A stretch of 64,000 bases of DNA, taken from Devosia sp. Lineage in GTDB: Bacteria > Pseudomonadota > Alphaproteobacteria > Rhizobiales > Devosiaceae. The notes under the pieces are model-generated. The model saw only the letters and a list, made by a program, of their open reading frames with translations, was not told where the DNA came from and made no database searches. The DNA lies in contig JADJPS010000001.1 of NCBI GenBank assembly GCA_016713105.1, positions 124,001 to 188,000 of the forward strand, given 5' to 3'. Within the stretch, counting starts at the first letter, position 1. Each line of letters opens with the position of its first letter. Made by a program: the position numbers and the translations under genes. This document shows positions 8,659 through 16,497 of this stretch, piece by piece.

Positions 8659-9722
8659 ATGTCCCACCGCCAGCATGTCAGCGGCCGCCCGCGCCACTGG
8701 CTGGTCCACCACATGCCGGTGCTGCTCGCGGCGCTGGCCATGGTGCTTGTCTTCACCATGGCCGCGGCAGTCGGCATGGGCGCCGTGGGCATCGCGCCCG
8801 AAGTGGTCTGGGGCGTCATTGCCAGCCACCTGCTGCCCGGCAGCGTCGAGGTGACCTGGTCGGCCGGCCGCGACAGCATCGTGTGGGAAGTGCGGCTGCC
8901 GCGGGTGATCCTCGGCGCCATCGTCGGCGCCAGCCTGTCGCTGGTCGGCGCCGCTCTGCAATCGGTGACGCGCAACCCGCTTTCCGACCCGCATCTGCTC
9001 GGCATCTCCTCGGGCGCGGCGCTCGGTGCGATCATCGTGCTGCTGCACACCGGCATGATCTTGGGGCTGGCGACGCTGCCCGTCTTCGCCTTCGCCGGAG
9101 CGCTGCTGACCACCCTCGTCGTGGTCGGGGCCGCGAGCCTCACCCGCTCGACTGGCGCTGGACGACTGGTGCTGGCCGGCGTCGCGGTATCGTTCGTCAT
9201 CACCTCGGCGGGGAGCCTCGGGATCTTCCTCGGCGATCCGCGCGCCGCGCACACGGTGATCTTCTGGATGCTGGGCGGTCTCGGCCTCGCGCAATGGGAC
9301 CAACTGGTCTTTCCGCTGGCGGTCCTCGTGGCCTCGGGCGCCTACCTGCTGCTGCGCGCCCGCTTCTTCAACGCCATGACGCTGGGCGACGAGTCCGGCC
9401 ACCTCGCTGGGATTCCGGCCGCCCGCTTCCGCATGGTGGTGTTCGTGATCTGCGCCCTGCTGACCGGCGCCGCAGTGGCGTTTTCCGGGGTGATCTCCTT
9501 CGTCGGGCTGATGATTCGCACATCGTGCGCATGGTAACCGGCGGCGACTATCGGCGCGTGTTGCCATTGTCTGCGCTGGTCGGCGCGATCTTCCTCGTTC
9601 TGGCCGACACGCTCGCCCGCATGATCATCCCGCCGCAGGACATTCCCATCGGCATCATCACCGGGCTGGTCGGCGGGGTGTTCTTCCTGTTGCTGCTGCG
9701 ACGCAATGCGCAGGTGGGCTGA
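8659..9722 (+). CDS. FecCD-type ABC importer permease, one frameshift
   Basis: The product has about ten hydrophobic segments. The FecCD signatures RLPRVILGAIVGASLSLVGA, RNPLSDPHLLGISSGAALGA and GVISFVGLMI are present. The reading frame breaks at about 9514, where one C is missing from what should read LMIPHIVRMV. It continues as GGDYRRVLPLSALVGAIFLV to a stop at 9722. The corrected length of about 354 residues is normal. It forms the inner-membrane channel for the ATPase and binding protein upstream. The frameshift falls in a motif that is nearly invariant in the family, which argues for a sequencing error. Confidence 0.75.
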
Positions 9723-9959
9723 AACGCCGGCTCGCCGCTGCGGCGAGGCGTCAGGGCGGACATGCGTTGTCGTGGCGGCGCCATTCCGGTCGGATCGTGC
9801 AGCCCGGCGATGACGGCGTGCAGGCGGCCGCGTTCCGGTGTAGGGCACTGTGCTGGCAACCCCCCGCGACAGCGCGCGGGGACCGCCACTTGCGGACCGG
9901 GGCCGTCGCCACGCCGGGGCGCTGGCCGCCTGGACCGGGGGGCCGATCGGGAGGGAACG
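9723..9959 (+). other. GC-rich leader region before hupE
   Basis: About 240 bases without a gene, very GC-rich, with several short inverted repeats (for example around 9735-9760). I looked for a cobalamin riboswitch because of the metal context. I could not place the conserved boxes in order, so none is called. A start-proximal GGGAGGGAACG acts as ribosome binding site for the next gene. Confidence 0.35.
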
Positions 9960-10595
9960 ATGCGCGTACTGAAATCGGGCCTGGGGCTGCCCCTGGCCCT
10001 CTTGCTGCTGACCACCGAAGCCCTGGCCCACCACGCGCTGGGCGGCTCGATTCCCATCGGCTTCGGGGAGGGGCTGCTGTCGGGGCTGGCCCATCCGGTC
10101 ATCGAGGTCGACCACCTGGCCTTCGTGCTCGCCGTCGGGGTGCTGACGGCCGTGTCCCAGGGCGGGCTGTCGCTGCCAGTCTGGTTCGTCGGCGGTACTA
10201 TTGCCGGGTGCCTGCTCAATGCCGGCAGCCTGCAATTGCAGCCGGCCGGCTGGATGGTGCCGCTGAGCGCGCTGCTGATCGGTGGCTACCTGGCATCGGG
10301 CCGCAGCGACAACGGGCACTGGCACAAGTGGATATTCGTCACCGCCGGGGCTTTGCACGGCCTTGCCTACTCGCAGTCGATCATCGGCAGCGAGAACAAT
10401 TCGCTGCAGGGCTACCTGCTCGGCTTTGCCATCATCCAGACGATCGTGGCGTGGACCGCGATGCTCGCCGCCTACTGGTTCTGGCGCGGCGATCGCCTCT
10501 ACGCCAACGCCCGCGTCTTTGGCGGAGTCCTGGCCGGCGTGGGCCTGACCGCGCTTTATCAGGCCGCCGTTGCGAGCGTTCTACCCATCGTATAG
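9960..10595 (+). CDS. hupE: HupE/UreJ family metal permease
   Basis: The 211-residue protein has an N-terminal signal-like segment ending ALAHHALGG and about six further hydrophobic segments. The HupE signature appears as LAHPVIEVDHLAFVLAVGVL (HPxxxxDH in the second segment), with a second His-rich site in HKWIFVTAGALHGLAYS. HupE/UreJ proteins are proposed nickel or cobalt permeases. The start has the strong ribosome binding site GGGAGGG. It lies between an ABC importer and a RirA-like regulator, so its metal supply may be controlled by iron or redox state. A second, distantly related HupE is encoded at 34803-35522. Confidence 0.8.
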   Translation: MRVLKSGLGLPLALLLLTTEALAHHALGGSIPIGFGEGLLSGLAHPVIEVDHLAFVLAVGVLTAVSQGGLSLPVWFVGGTIAGCLLNAGSLQLQPAGWMVPLSALLIGGYLASGRSDNGHWHKWIFVTAGALHGLAYSQSIIGSENNSLQGYLLGFAIIQTIVAWTAMLAAYWFWRGDRLYANARVFGGVLAGVGLTALYQAAVASVLPIV

Positions 10596-10624
10596 GGATT
10601 GGAGACCGACAGGAGCTGTCCAGT

Positions 10625-11137
10625 ATGCGCCTGAGCAAGCAAAGCAACTATGCGGTGCGGGCGCTGATCTATTGTGCAGCCAACCCTGGCGGTCTCAGCC
10701 GCATCCGCGATATCGGAACCGCTTTCGGCGTGTCCGAGATGTTTCTGTTCAAGATACTGGTTCCGGTGGGACGCAGCGGCCTGCTGGAAACGGTGCGCGG
10801 CCGCAATGGCGGGGTACGGCTGGGTGCGCCGGCCGACACGATCCGGATCATGGACGTGCTGCGGGTGACCGAAGAGGATTTCGACCTCACCGAGTGCGGT
10901 CGCGAGAAGTGCGGTCACTGCCCTCTCGGCAGCAGGTGCATCTACGAGACGGCGCTCGGTGAAGCGATGCGCGCCTTTGCCCAGGTCCTCGAGTCCTACA
11001 CGATCGCCGATCTGGTGGCCGATACCGAGGGAGTCGCCCTGGTGCTGGGCATAAACGATGTGCCGGCCCGCCCGTCCGCGGCCCGCACCTCCACGGCCTG
11101 GGCAGCCAAGGCACTCGCGAGCGGATCCGACGACTGA
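10625..11137 (+). CDS. Rrf2-family regulator, RirA-like Fe-S sensor
   Basis: MRLSKQSNYAVRALIYCAAN, then LLETVRGRNGGVRLGAP, is the winged helix-turn-helix of the RirA branch of Rrf2 proteins. The sensor region has the three-cysteine cluster pattern, here ECGREKCGHCPLGSRC with four cysteines at about residues 91-104. It is followed by FAQVLESYTIADLVAD, very like RirA. A tail of about 40 residues after this is unusual. RirA represses iron uptake when iron is sufficient by sensing a [4Fe-4S] cluster. It sits inside the metal module and may bind the nearby CCTGCA palindromes. Whether it is the main RirA or a paralogue cannot be told here. Confidence 0.75.
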   Translation: MRLSKQSNYAVRALIYCAANPGGLSRIRDIGTAFGVSEMFLFKILVPVGRSGLLETVRGRNGGVRLGAPADTIRIMDVLRVTEEDFDLTECGREKCGHCPLGSRCIYETALGEAMRAFAQVLESYTIADLVADTEGVALVLGINDVPARPSAARTSTAWAAKALASGSDD

Positions 11138-11171
11138 GCCTCGACCGGGCCGCTGCGTGCACCGCCCGGAC

Positions 11172-11201
11172 AAAAACTGGCAGCATTCGTGCAGGAATTT
11201 T
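11172..11201. promoter_or_regulatory. Imperfect CCTGCA-type dyad upstream of cytochrome c' gene
   Basis: AAAAACTGGCAGC, then ATTC, then GTGCAGGAATTTT. The right half is a good match to the half-site (A/T-rich)-TCCTGCA seen in the perfect palindromes at 11763 and 14828. The left half is degenerate. It lies 49 bases upstream of the start codon at 11251. Function as an operator is inferred. Confidence 0.4.
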
Positions 11202-11250
11202 CCGCCCGGGTGGTGTCACCTGACCCGGTCCGATCGAACGGGAGACGGGA

Positions 11251-11742
11251 ATGCTGCGCCAGGTCATGTTGTCAGTTGCACTCGCGGCCGTGCTCGGCAC
11301 GGGTCTGGTCGCCGCGGAGGATGGGGCAGGGTCCGTTGCCGAGACCATCGCCGCACGCCGCGGCCTGATGACCCAGCTTGCCGCGCTGCAGGCCCTGATC
11401 GACAGCCGCCTGGGTGCCGCGGACTACTCAGCCGAGCTCTACGATCTGGGACAGGCCGCCGCGCAGTCGCTCGAGGCCTTCGCGCTGCTGTTGCCAGCGC
11501 AAACCAACCTGCTTGGCGGCGCACCGGCTGCCGCGGGCGCGGAGACCACCGCGGCAGCAGCGATCTGGGACGATCTGCCTGCCTTCCAGCAGTTGCTGCG
11601 CGATACCGCCGCCGTGGCGCGACAGGCCTCCGAGGCCGGTGACATCGCCGGCTTCCGCGCCGAATGGGACAAGGTCGCCGCAGCCTGCACCACCTGCCAC
11701 GAAAGCTACGTGTTCTTCGATCCGTTCGCCGCGATCAACTGA
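11251..11742 (+). CDS. Cytochrome c' type haem protein, periplasmic
   Basis: The 163-residue product has a signal peptide (MLRQVMLSVALAAVLGTGLV, cleavage after VAA). An alpha-helical domain of about 130 residues follows, and a single haem-binding CTTCH near the C-terminus in KVAAACTTCHESYVFF. This is the layout of class II cytochromes c (cytochrome c' and c-556), four-helix bundles that bind NO or transfer electrons. The c'-type Arg/Lys after the haem motif is not evident, so c-556-like is possible. It lies between a Fe-S regulator and a metal ATPase. A related protein next to the second HupE (35519-36073) repeats the HupE-cytochrome association. Confidence 0.75.
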   Translation: MLRQVMLSVALAAVLGTGLVAAEDGAGSVAETIAARRGLMTQLAALQALIDSRLGAADYSAELYDLGQAAAQSLEAFALLLPAQTNLLGGAPAAAGAETTAAAAIWDDLPAFQQLLRDTAAVARQASEAGDIAGFRAEWDKVAAACTTCHESYVFFDPFAAIN

Positions 11743-11762
11743 CCGGCATGCCGCGGACATTT

Positions 11763-11803
11763 CGGGTGTAAATCCTGCACAAATCGTGCAGGATTTACAC
11801 CCG
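11763..11803. promoter_or_regulatory. Perfect palindrome before the P1B-ATPase gene
   Basis: CGGGTGTAAATCCTGCAC, a 5-base AAATC centre, and GTGCAGGATTTACACCCG: perfect 18-bp arms. The inner core TCCTGCA(N)TGCAGGA is shared with the elements at 6690 and 14828. It is 67 bases upstream of the ATPase start and 21 bases after the cytochrome stop. It may be an operator, and could also act as an intergenic hairpin since no U-run follows. Confidence 0.65.
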
Positions 11804-11869
11804 CCCTGTCCCCATCCTGTCGCCGGGGACCCGCAGTGCGCCGGCGTCCGATCCCGGAGGAGAACTGCG

Positions 11870-13924
11870 ATGGTCGATGCGACTGGCGCCGACGACGACC
11901 ACCACGACCACGCGCACGATCACGGCCATGCGCATGGTGGCGACCATGGCCACGACCGCGACCATGACCATGACCATGACCACGGCTTCGGCCCGGTCGA
12001 GCTGTTCCGCATCGCGCTGACGGGCCTGTGCGCGCTGGCCGTCTGGCTGCAGTGGCCCGACCACTCCTATGTGAGTTTCGCCGACCAGCTCTACTTCAAC
12101 TTCTCCTGGTACGGGCTCGTCGGCCTCGTGGTCGGCGGCTGGCCGCTCTTTGCCGAGGCATTCGACAGCCTGCGCCGGCGCCGCATGACGATGGAGCTGT
12201 CGATGGGGATCGCCGTGGTCGCGGCGGCCTATACCGGCTACTTCTTCGTTGCGCTGATTGTCACCTTCTTCGTCCTGATCGCCGAGGCACTCGAGGGCCT
12301 GACGCTCGAGCGCGGCCGGCGCGCCATGCGCGACCTGCTGGCCCTGCTGCCCGACGAGGTTCAATTGCGCCGGGACGGGCGCGTTGTGTCGGCGGCGATC
12401 GCCGAGGTGGCGATCGGCAGCATCGTCGTGGTGGCGCCCGGTGCCCGCCTGCCGGTCGACGGTGAGGTGGTGGCCGGCCATTCCTTCGTCGATGAATCGC
12501 GCATCACCGGCGAGTCGATGCCCGTCGAGAAGGTCGCGGGCCGCTTCGCCTTCGCCGGGACCATCAACCAGTCCGGCGCCATCGAGATCCGCGCCGAGCG
12601 GATCGGCCGGGCGACCACCTACGGGCAGATTCTCGAGACGGTGGAGGAGGCCGAGCGCTCGCGCGCGCCGGTGCAGCGGTTGGCCGATCGGCTCGCCGGC
12701 TACATCGTCTACGTGGCGCTGGGCTTTGCCGCCTTCGAGTACTGGATCACCGCCGGCGACATCAACTCCACCATTGCCGTGATCGTCGTCGCCGGCGCCT
12801 GCGGCGTGGCGGCGGGCACGCCTCTCGCCATCCTGGGCGGCATCGGCCGGGCGGCGCAGATGGGCGCCATCATCAAGGGCGGGGTGCATCTCGAGACCCT
12901 GGGCCGGGTCGACACCGTGGTGCTCGACAAGACCGGCACCCTGACCTTCGGGCGCCCCGAAGTCAGCCGGGTCATTCCGGCGGACGGCGTCGCGGCAGCC
13001 GACCTCCTCACTGCCGTGGCGACCGCCGAGGCCCTCTCCGAGCACCCGCTGGGCAAGGCCATCGTCGCCCATGCCGAGGCGCTGGGGATCCGACCCGCGA
13101 CCGTCACCGATTTCAGCTACGAGCCCGGGCGCGGCATCGCTGCCCGCGACGCCGATGGGCTCATCCACCTGGGCAATGCCGGCTGGATTGAGGACCAGGG
13201 TGTCACCGACCTGCCACCCGAAGACGATTTCCTCGGCACCCGCGTCCATGTGGCCCGCGCCGGCCGGCTATTGGGCCAGATCGTCATCGAGGATCGGGTC
13301 CGACCGGAGGCGCGCCAGGCCGTCGAGCGGCTGCGGCAGATGAACATCGATGTGCACCTGCTGACCGGCGACACGGCGCAGGTGGCCGCCCGCGTCGCTG
13401 CCGAGCTCGGCATCGAGGCAGTCGAGGCCGGCCTGCTGCCGGCCGACAAGCTGCGCCGGATCCAGGCCATCAGGGCCGGCGGTCGGGTCGTGGCAATGGT
13501 GGGGGACGGGATCAACGATGCCCCGGCGCTGGCCGGCGCCTCGGTCGGCATCGCCATGGGCTCGGGCACCGAGGTGGCGCGGGAAAAGGCCGACATCGTG
13601 CTGCTCGGCAACGACCTCGGACGCTTCGCCGAGACGGTGCATCTGGCGCGGCGCACGCGGCGCATCATCTGGTTCAACTTCGCCGGCACCGTGCTTGTGG
13701 ATATCCTGGGCATTGCCGCGGCCATGACCGGGCTCATCGGCCCGGTTGAGGCAGCCATCATCCACACCGGCTCGGAACTGGCCTTCATCCTCAACTCGGC
13801 GCGGCTGCTGCCCGGCCGGACCATGCTGAACGGCCTCGCCGCATTCCTGCGCACCCTTGCGGGCCGGCGGACCGCCCGGCCCGCGGCCGGGGCCGGCAGT
13901 CCCGCCGGTCAGGAGGCCCGCTGA
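11870..13924 (+). CDS. P1B-type metal ATPase with His-rich N-terminus and altered CPC motif
   Basis: This 684-residue cation pump has the phosphatase motif TGES (residues 213-216), the phosphorylated Asp in DKTGT (353-357), the HMA signature SEHPLG and the hinge GDGINDAP. In place of a Cys-rich metal-binding domain, its first 40 residues are mostly His and Asp (runs like HDHAHDHGHAHGG). In the metal-selecting transmembrane helix the usual CPC/SPC/TPC triad reads GAC (309-311, in VVAGACGVAAGTPLA). That removes the first Cys and the Pro. The start has a good GGAGGAG site. It follows a perfect palindrome and overlaps the next gene by TGATG. The transported metal is uncertain; the loss of CPC points away from ordinary Cu or Zn pumps. 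Confidence 0.85.
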   Translation: MVDATGADDDHHDHAHDHGHAHGGDHGHDRDHDHDHDHGFGPVELFRIALTGLCALAVWLQWPDHSYVSFADQLYFNFSWYGLVGLVVGGWPLFAEAFDSLRRRRMTMELSMGIAVVAAAYTGYFFVALIVTFFVLIAEALEGLTLERGRRAMRDLLALLPDEVQLRRDGRVVSAAIAEVAIGSIVVVAPGARLPVDGEVVAGHSFVDESRITGESMPVEKVAGRFAFAGTINQSGAIEIRAERIGRATTYGQILETVEEAERSRAPVQRLADRLAGYIVYVALGFAAFEYWITAGDINSTIAVIVVAGACGVAAGTPLAILGGIGRAAQMGAIIKGGVHLETLGRVDTVVLDKTGTLTFGRPEVSRVIPADGVAAADLLTAVATAEALSEHPLGKAIVAHAEALGIRPATVTDFSYEPGRGIAARDADGLIHLGNAGWIEDQGVTDLPPEDDFLGTRVHVARAGRLLGQIVIEDRVRPEARQAVERLRQMNIDVHLLTGDTAQVAARVAAELGIEAVEAGLLPADKLRRIQAIRAGGRVVAMVGDGINDAPALAGASVGIAMGSGTEVAREKADIVLLGNDLGRFAETVHLARRTRRIIWFNFAGTVLVDILGIAAAMTGLIGPVEAAIIHTGSELAFILNSARLLPGRTMLNGLAAFLRTLAGRRTARPAAGAGSPAGQEAR

Positions 13925-14679
13925 TGGCGGACTTCACCCCCGACCGGGTGCTGTTCGTCTTCTCGCAGCCCTATCTCAGCCGGCGGCGGGAGCGGCTGCT
14001 GGCGGATGGCTTGTGCCGGCTGAGCCCGCTCCCGGCGCGCTGCATTCGGCTCGAGGGTACGGGCGTCAGCCTGCCTCAGGCCCTCGACATCGCAGTCGCC
14101 GAGGGCGCCCGCGCCATTCTGGTGCAGCCGGTGGGCCTGCCGTTCTCCGAGAGCCTGTCGAGCTGGCTGCCGGGCGCCCTGGCCCACTGGCAGGCCTCGG
14201 CCCCGCCGGAACTGCAATTGCGGCTCGGCAACGACCTTGCCCTGGCGCCGACGCTGCTCGGCACCGTGGCGGCGGAGGCAATCGGGGACTGCGCGCAGGC
14301 CCGGCCGATCGAGGGCGTGCGTCCATCGCTGGGGCCGCGCGGCTGGAGCGACCCGGGTACGGCGGAGGAGCATTTGTTCGTCTGCACCGGGCAACGCTGC
14401 CATTTCCGCGAGGCGCCGCGGCTGCGTGCGCTGCTGCAGGACGAACTGCGGCGCGCCGGTCTGCTCGAGCGTTGCCAGGTGACCGAATCGAGCTGCCTTG
14501 GTCCCTGCAACCTCGGCCCGCTCGTTGCCCGCTATCCGGATGGCAGCTGGTACCGGCTGGAGTCACTGGCGGACGTGAAGGAACTGGTGGCGACCGTCCT
14601 GGTCCGGCGCGACGCGGCTTCGCGCCTGCGCGTCCACCGCATGGTGCGGGCCATATCGGCCGCCGAGACCGCCGGCTGA
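13924..14679 (+). CDS. CbiX/SirB-like domain fused to thioredoxin-like [2Fe-2S] ferredoxin
   Basis: The 251-residue protein has two parts. Residues 1-120 resemble a CbiX/SirB-type chelatase half (ARAILVQPVGLPFSESLSSW, TLLGTVAAEAI). However, the usual catalytic His-Gly motif near the start is replaced by VFSQPYLSRR. Residues 145-230 are a thioredoxin-like [2Fe-2S] ferredoxin: HLFVCTGQRCHFREAPRL and ESSCLGPCNLGP supply four cysteines, with YPDGSWYRLESLADVKE after them. Such fusions occur in cobalt or tetrapyrrole metal insertion. With the missing His, this copy may be a metal or redox carrier rather than a chelatase. It is translationally coupled to the ATPase (TGATG). Confidence 0.6.
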   Translation: MADFTPDRVLFVFSQPYLSRRRERLLADGLCRLSPLPARCIRLEGTGVSLPQALDIAVAEGARAILVQPVGLPFSESLSSWLPGALAHWQASAPPELQLRLGNDLALAPTLLGTVAAEAIGDCAQARPIEGVRPSLGPRGWSDPGTAEEHLFVCTGQRCHFREAPRLRALLQDELRRAGLLERCQVTESSCLGPCNLGPLVARYPDGSWYRLESLADVKELVATVLVRRDAASRLRVHRMVRAISAAETAG

Positions 14680-14827
14680 GCCGTCGCCCACATCGGGAAA
14701 AGGGCCGGCGATGCCCCAGACATCGCCGGCAACTCACGTGGTGGACGACGCCACCTGTCTCCTCCCGAGGAGAAGGGGAGGGGGAAAGCCGTGCACTGAC
14801 CCTGGAAGCAGCATGGACCGGCACATC

Positions 14828-14888
14828 GCATAAAACCTGCACTCGTTTGCAGGTTTTATGCATAAACCTGCCGGATCGCGCAGGTTTA
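14828..14888. repeat. Double palindrome, right copy (inverted relative to 6664-6716)
   Basis: GCATAAAACCTGCA, 6 nt, TGCAGGTTTTATGC (14828-14861; perfect 14-bp arms) is followed after one base by TAAACCTGC, 8 nt, GCAGGTTTA (14863-14888). Reverse-complemented, the pair has the same order and spacing as the left copy. It lies between converging genes and overlaps the stop codon of the SDR gene. That is an odd place for an operator and supports a boundary or mobile-repeat explanation. Confidence 0.7.
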
Positions 14889-15650
14889 CGCGGCCCCGCC
14901 GGGCAGGGGGCCCATGCGCAACTGCAGTGCGACCGAATCCAGCTCGATCTCGGTGCCCGACAGATCCTCCGGGGCGACGCCCAGCAGCCAGGCGACGGCG
15001 CGTGCCGCAACGCTCGGCGCGCCGAGGCTGCGTTGCGCGATCCGGCTCGCCGGCCCGAGGCCGGACGCCCGGACCTCCGCCTGCATGTCGGTGTCGAGCA
15101 TGCCCGGCCGGGCGCCATAGACGCGCAGGCGCTCGCCGTGCTCGGCATGCGTGCAGCGGGTGAGCATGGCGAGGCCGGCCTTGGCGGCGCAATAGGCGCT
15201 CCAGCCGGCTAATGGCTGGCTGGCAGCGCCGCTCGACAGATTGACGATCACCCCGCCGTCGGCGAGGCGCGGCAGTGCCGCCCGCGTTCCGTGATAGGCC
15301 CCGACGAGGTTGACCGAGATCGCCTGCGACCAGGCGTCCGGGGCGGTCGCCTCGATCGGGGCCAGGGGACCGATGATGCCGGCATTGTTGACGATCCCGA
15401 CAAGCGGCGCGCCGAACGCGACCGCATGCTCGACCGCAGCGGCGACCGCGTCATAGTTGGTGACGTCCACCCCGATTGCCGACGCCCGCAGGCCGCGCGC
15501 CCGCAGCCGGGCGGCGGTCGGCTCGCCGGTCGCGACCTCCCGACAGCCCAGCACCACGGCGAAACCCGCCTCGGCGCCCGCCACCGCGATGGCGCGCCCG
15601 AGGCCGCGGCTGGCGCCGAGGACGAGGACGGCGCCGGGCCGGTCAGGCAA
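14886..15650 (-). CDS. Short-chain dehydrogenase/reductase (SDR)
   Basis: This is a classical SDR of 254 residues: the NAD(P) site VLVLGASRGLGRAIA (TGxxxGxG type), the NNAG motif in VGIVNNAGIIG, and the catalytic Ser in VNLSSGAASQ. The usual YxxxK reads YCAAK. The most credible start is TTG at 15650, overlapping the stop of the dioxygenase gene upstream, so it is the last gene of the liv-dioxygenase operon. Its substrate is unknown. The location suggests an oxidation or reduction before or after ring cleavage of the transported compound. Confidence 0.75.
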   Translation of the reverse strand: MPDRPGAVLVLGASRGLGRAIAVAGAEAGFAVVLGCREVATGEPTAARLRARGLRASAIGVDVTNYDAVAAAVEHAVAFGAPLVGIVNNAGIIGPLAPIEATAPDAWSQAISVNLVGAYHGTRAALPRLADGGVIVNLSSGAASQPLAGWSAYCAAKAGLAMLTRCTHAEHGERLRVYGARPGMLDTDMQAEVRASGLGPASRIAQRSLGAPSVAARAVAWLLGVAPEDLSGTEIELDSVALQLRMGPLPGGAA

Positions 15651-16497
15651 TCGGGCGCAGACCGAAGCTGTGGGTGATCTTCCGGTGTGCGCCGCGCACC
15701 TCGCCCGAGGAGGTCGTGCCGCCCGCCTCGTCGGTCAGGTGCACCACCAGCTGCTGCTTGACCCCGAACACCGCATCGCTCTGCAGGTAGGGATCATCCT
15801 CGATGAACAGGTGCGTCACCAGCGTGTCGTAGCCGTCCTTGCCGATCATGAAGTGGACGTGCGCCGGACGGTAGGGGTGCCGCCCGACCGCCTCGAGCAT
15901 CTTGCCCACCGGCCCGTCGGTCGGGATCGGATAGGGCACCGGCACGATCGACCAGAACGAGAAGCGACCGTCGGCGTCGGAGATGAAGCGGGCCCTGAGG
16001 TTCTCCACCTGCCCGGGCTTCTGCACGTCGTAGTAGCCGTCATCGTCCGAATGCCAGACATCCACCCAGGCGCCGGCCAGCGGCTGGCCGTCGGGGGCGG
16101 TGACACGTGCCTCGACATGCAGCGGTGTGCCGGCAGCGTCGCCCGAGATGTCGCTTTCGGACGGGCTGACCTTGAGCGGCGGCACGTAGAACGGCCCGAG
16201 CACCGTGGTTTCGGTGGCGCCTTCGATGCTGCGGTGGTTGATCGAGTCGACCAGCATGGAAAAGCCCAGCGTGTCCGACAGGAGGATGAACTCCTGCCGC
16301 TTGTCGTCGCACATGTGCCCGGTCTTGGTCAGAAAGCCGATCGCCATCTCCCATTCCGCCATGGAGAGCTCGACATCGAGCGCGAAGGCGTGCAGGTGCC
16401 GGACCAGCGACTGCATCACCTGGCGCAGCCGCGGGTTCTCGGCGTTGGCGAAGCTGGCGACGACCTGTTCGGTCAGGTTCTGGGTCGAGGTAGTCAC
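15643..16497 (-). CDS. Intradiol ring-cleavage dioxygenase (hydroxyquinol 1,2-dioxygenase type)
   Basis: The 284-residue Fe(III) dioxygenase has an N-terminal helical dimerisation domain (residues 1-95) and the intradiol fold after TVLGPFYVPP. The iron ligands are visible: Tyr in DGYYDVQ (about 156), Tyr in PVPYPIPT (189), and His213 and His215 in RPAHVHFMIG. Length and the linker domain fit hydroxyquinol or catechol 1,2-dioxygenases rather than protocatechuate enzymes. The YDVQ sequence favours hydroxyquinol. Hydroxyquinol cleavage gives maleylacetate, the substrate of the reductase at 27962-29012. The GTG start overlaps the livM stop (GTGA), and the gene is coupled to a Liv transporter that probably imports the precursor. 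Confidence 0.8.
   Translation of the reverse strand: MTTSTQNLTEQVVASFANAENPRLRQVMQSLVRHLHAFALDVELSMAEWEMAIGFLTKTGHMCDDKRQEFILLSDTLGFSMLVDSINHRSIEGATETTVLGPFYVPPLKVSPSESDISGDAAGTPLHVEARVTAPDGQPLAGAWVDVWHSDDDGYYDVQKPGQVENLRARFISDADGRFSFWSIVPVPYPIPTDGPVGKMLEAVGRHPYRPAHVHFMIGKDGYDTLVTHLFIEDDPYLQSDAVFGVKQQLVVHLTDEAGGTTSSGEVRGAHRKITHSFGLRPIA

Noticed and set aside
9723..9959. Possible cobalamin riboswitch before hupE
   Set aside because: The region is GC-rich and structured, but the conserved boxes could not be found in the right order and spacing. A covariance-model search would be needed to change this.
11795..13249. 484-codon minus-strand frame opposite the P1B-ATPase
   Set aside because: It is a shadow of the ATPase coding sequence. 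The His/Val-rich end simply mirrors the His-rich codons.
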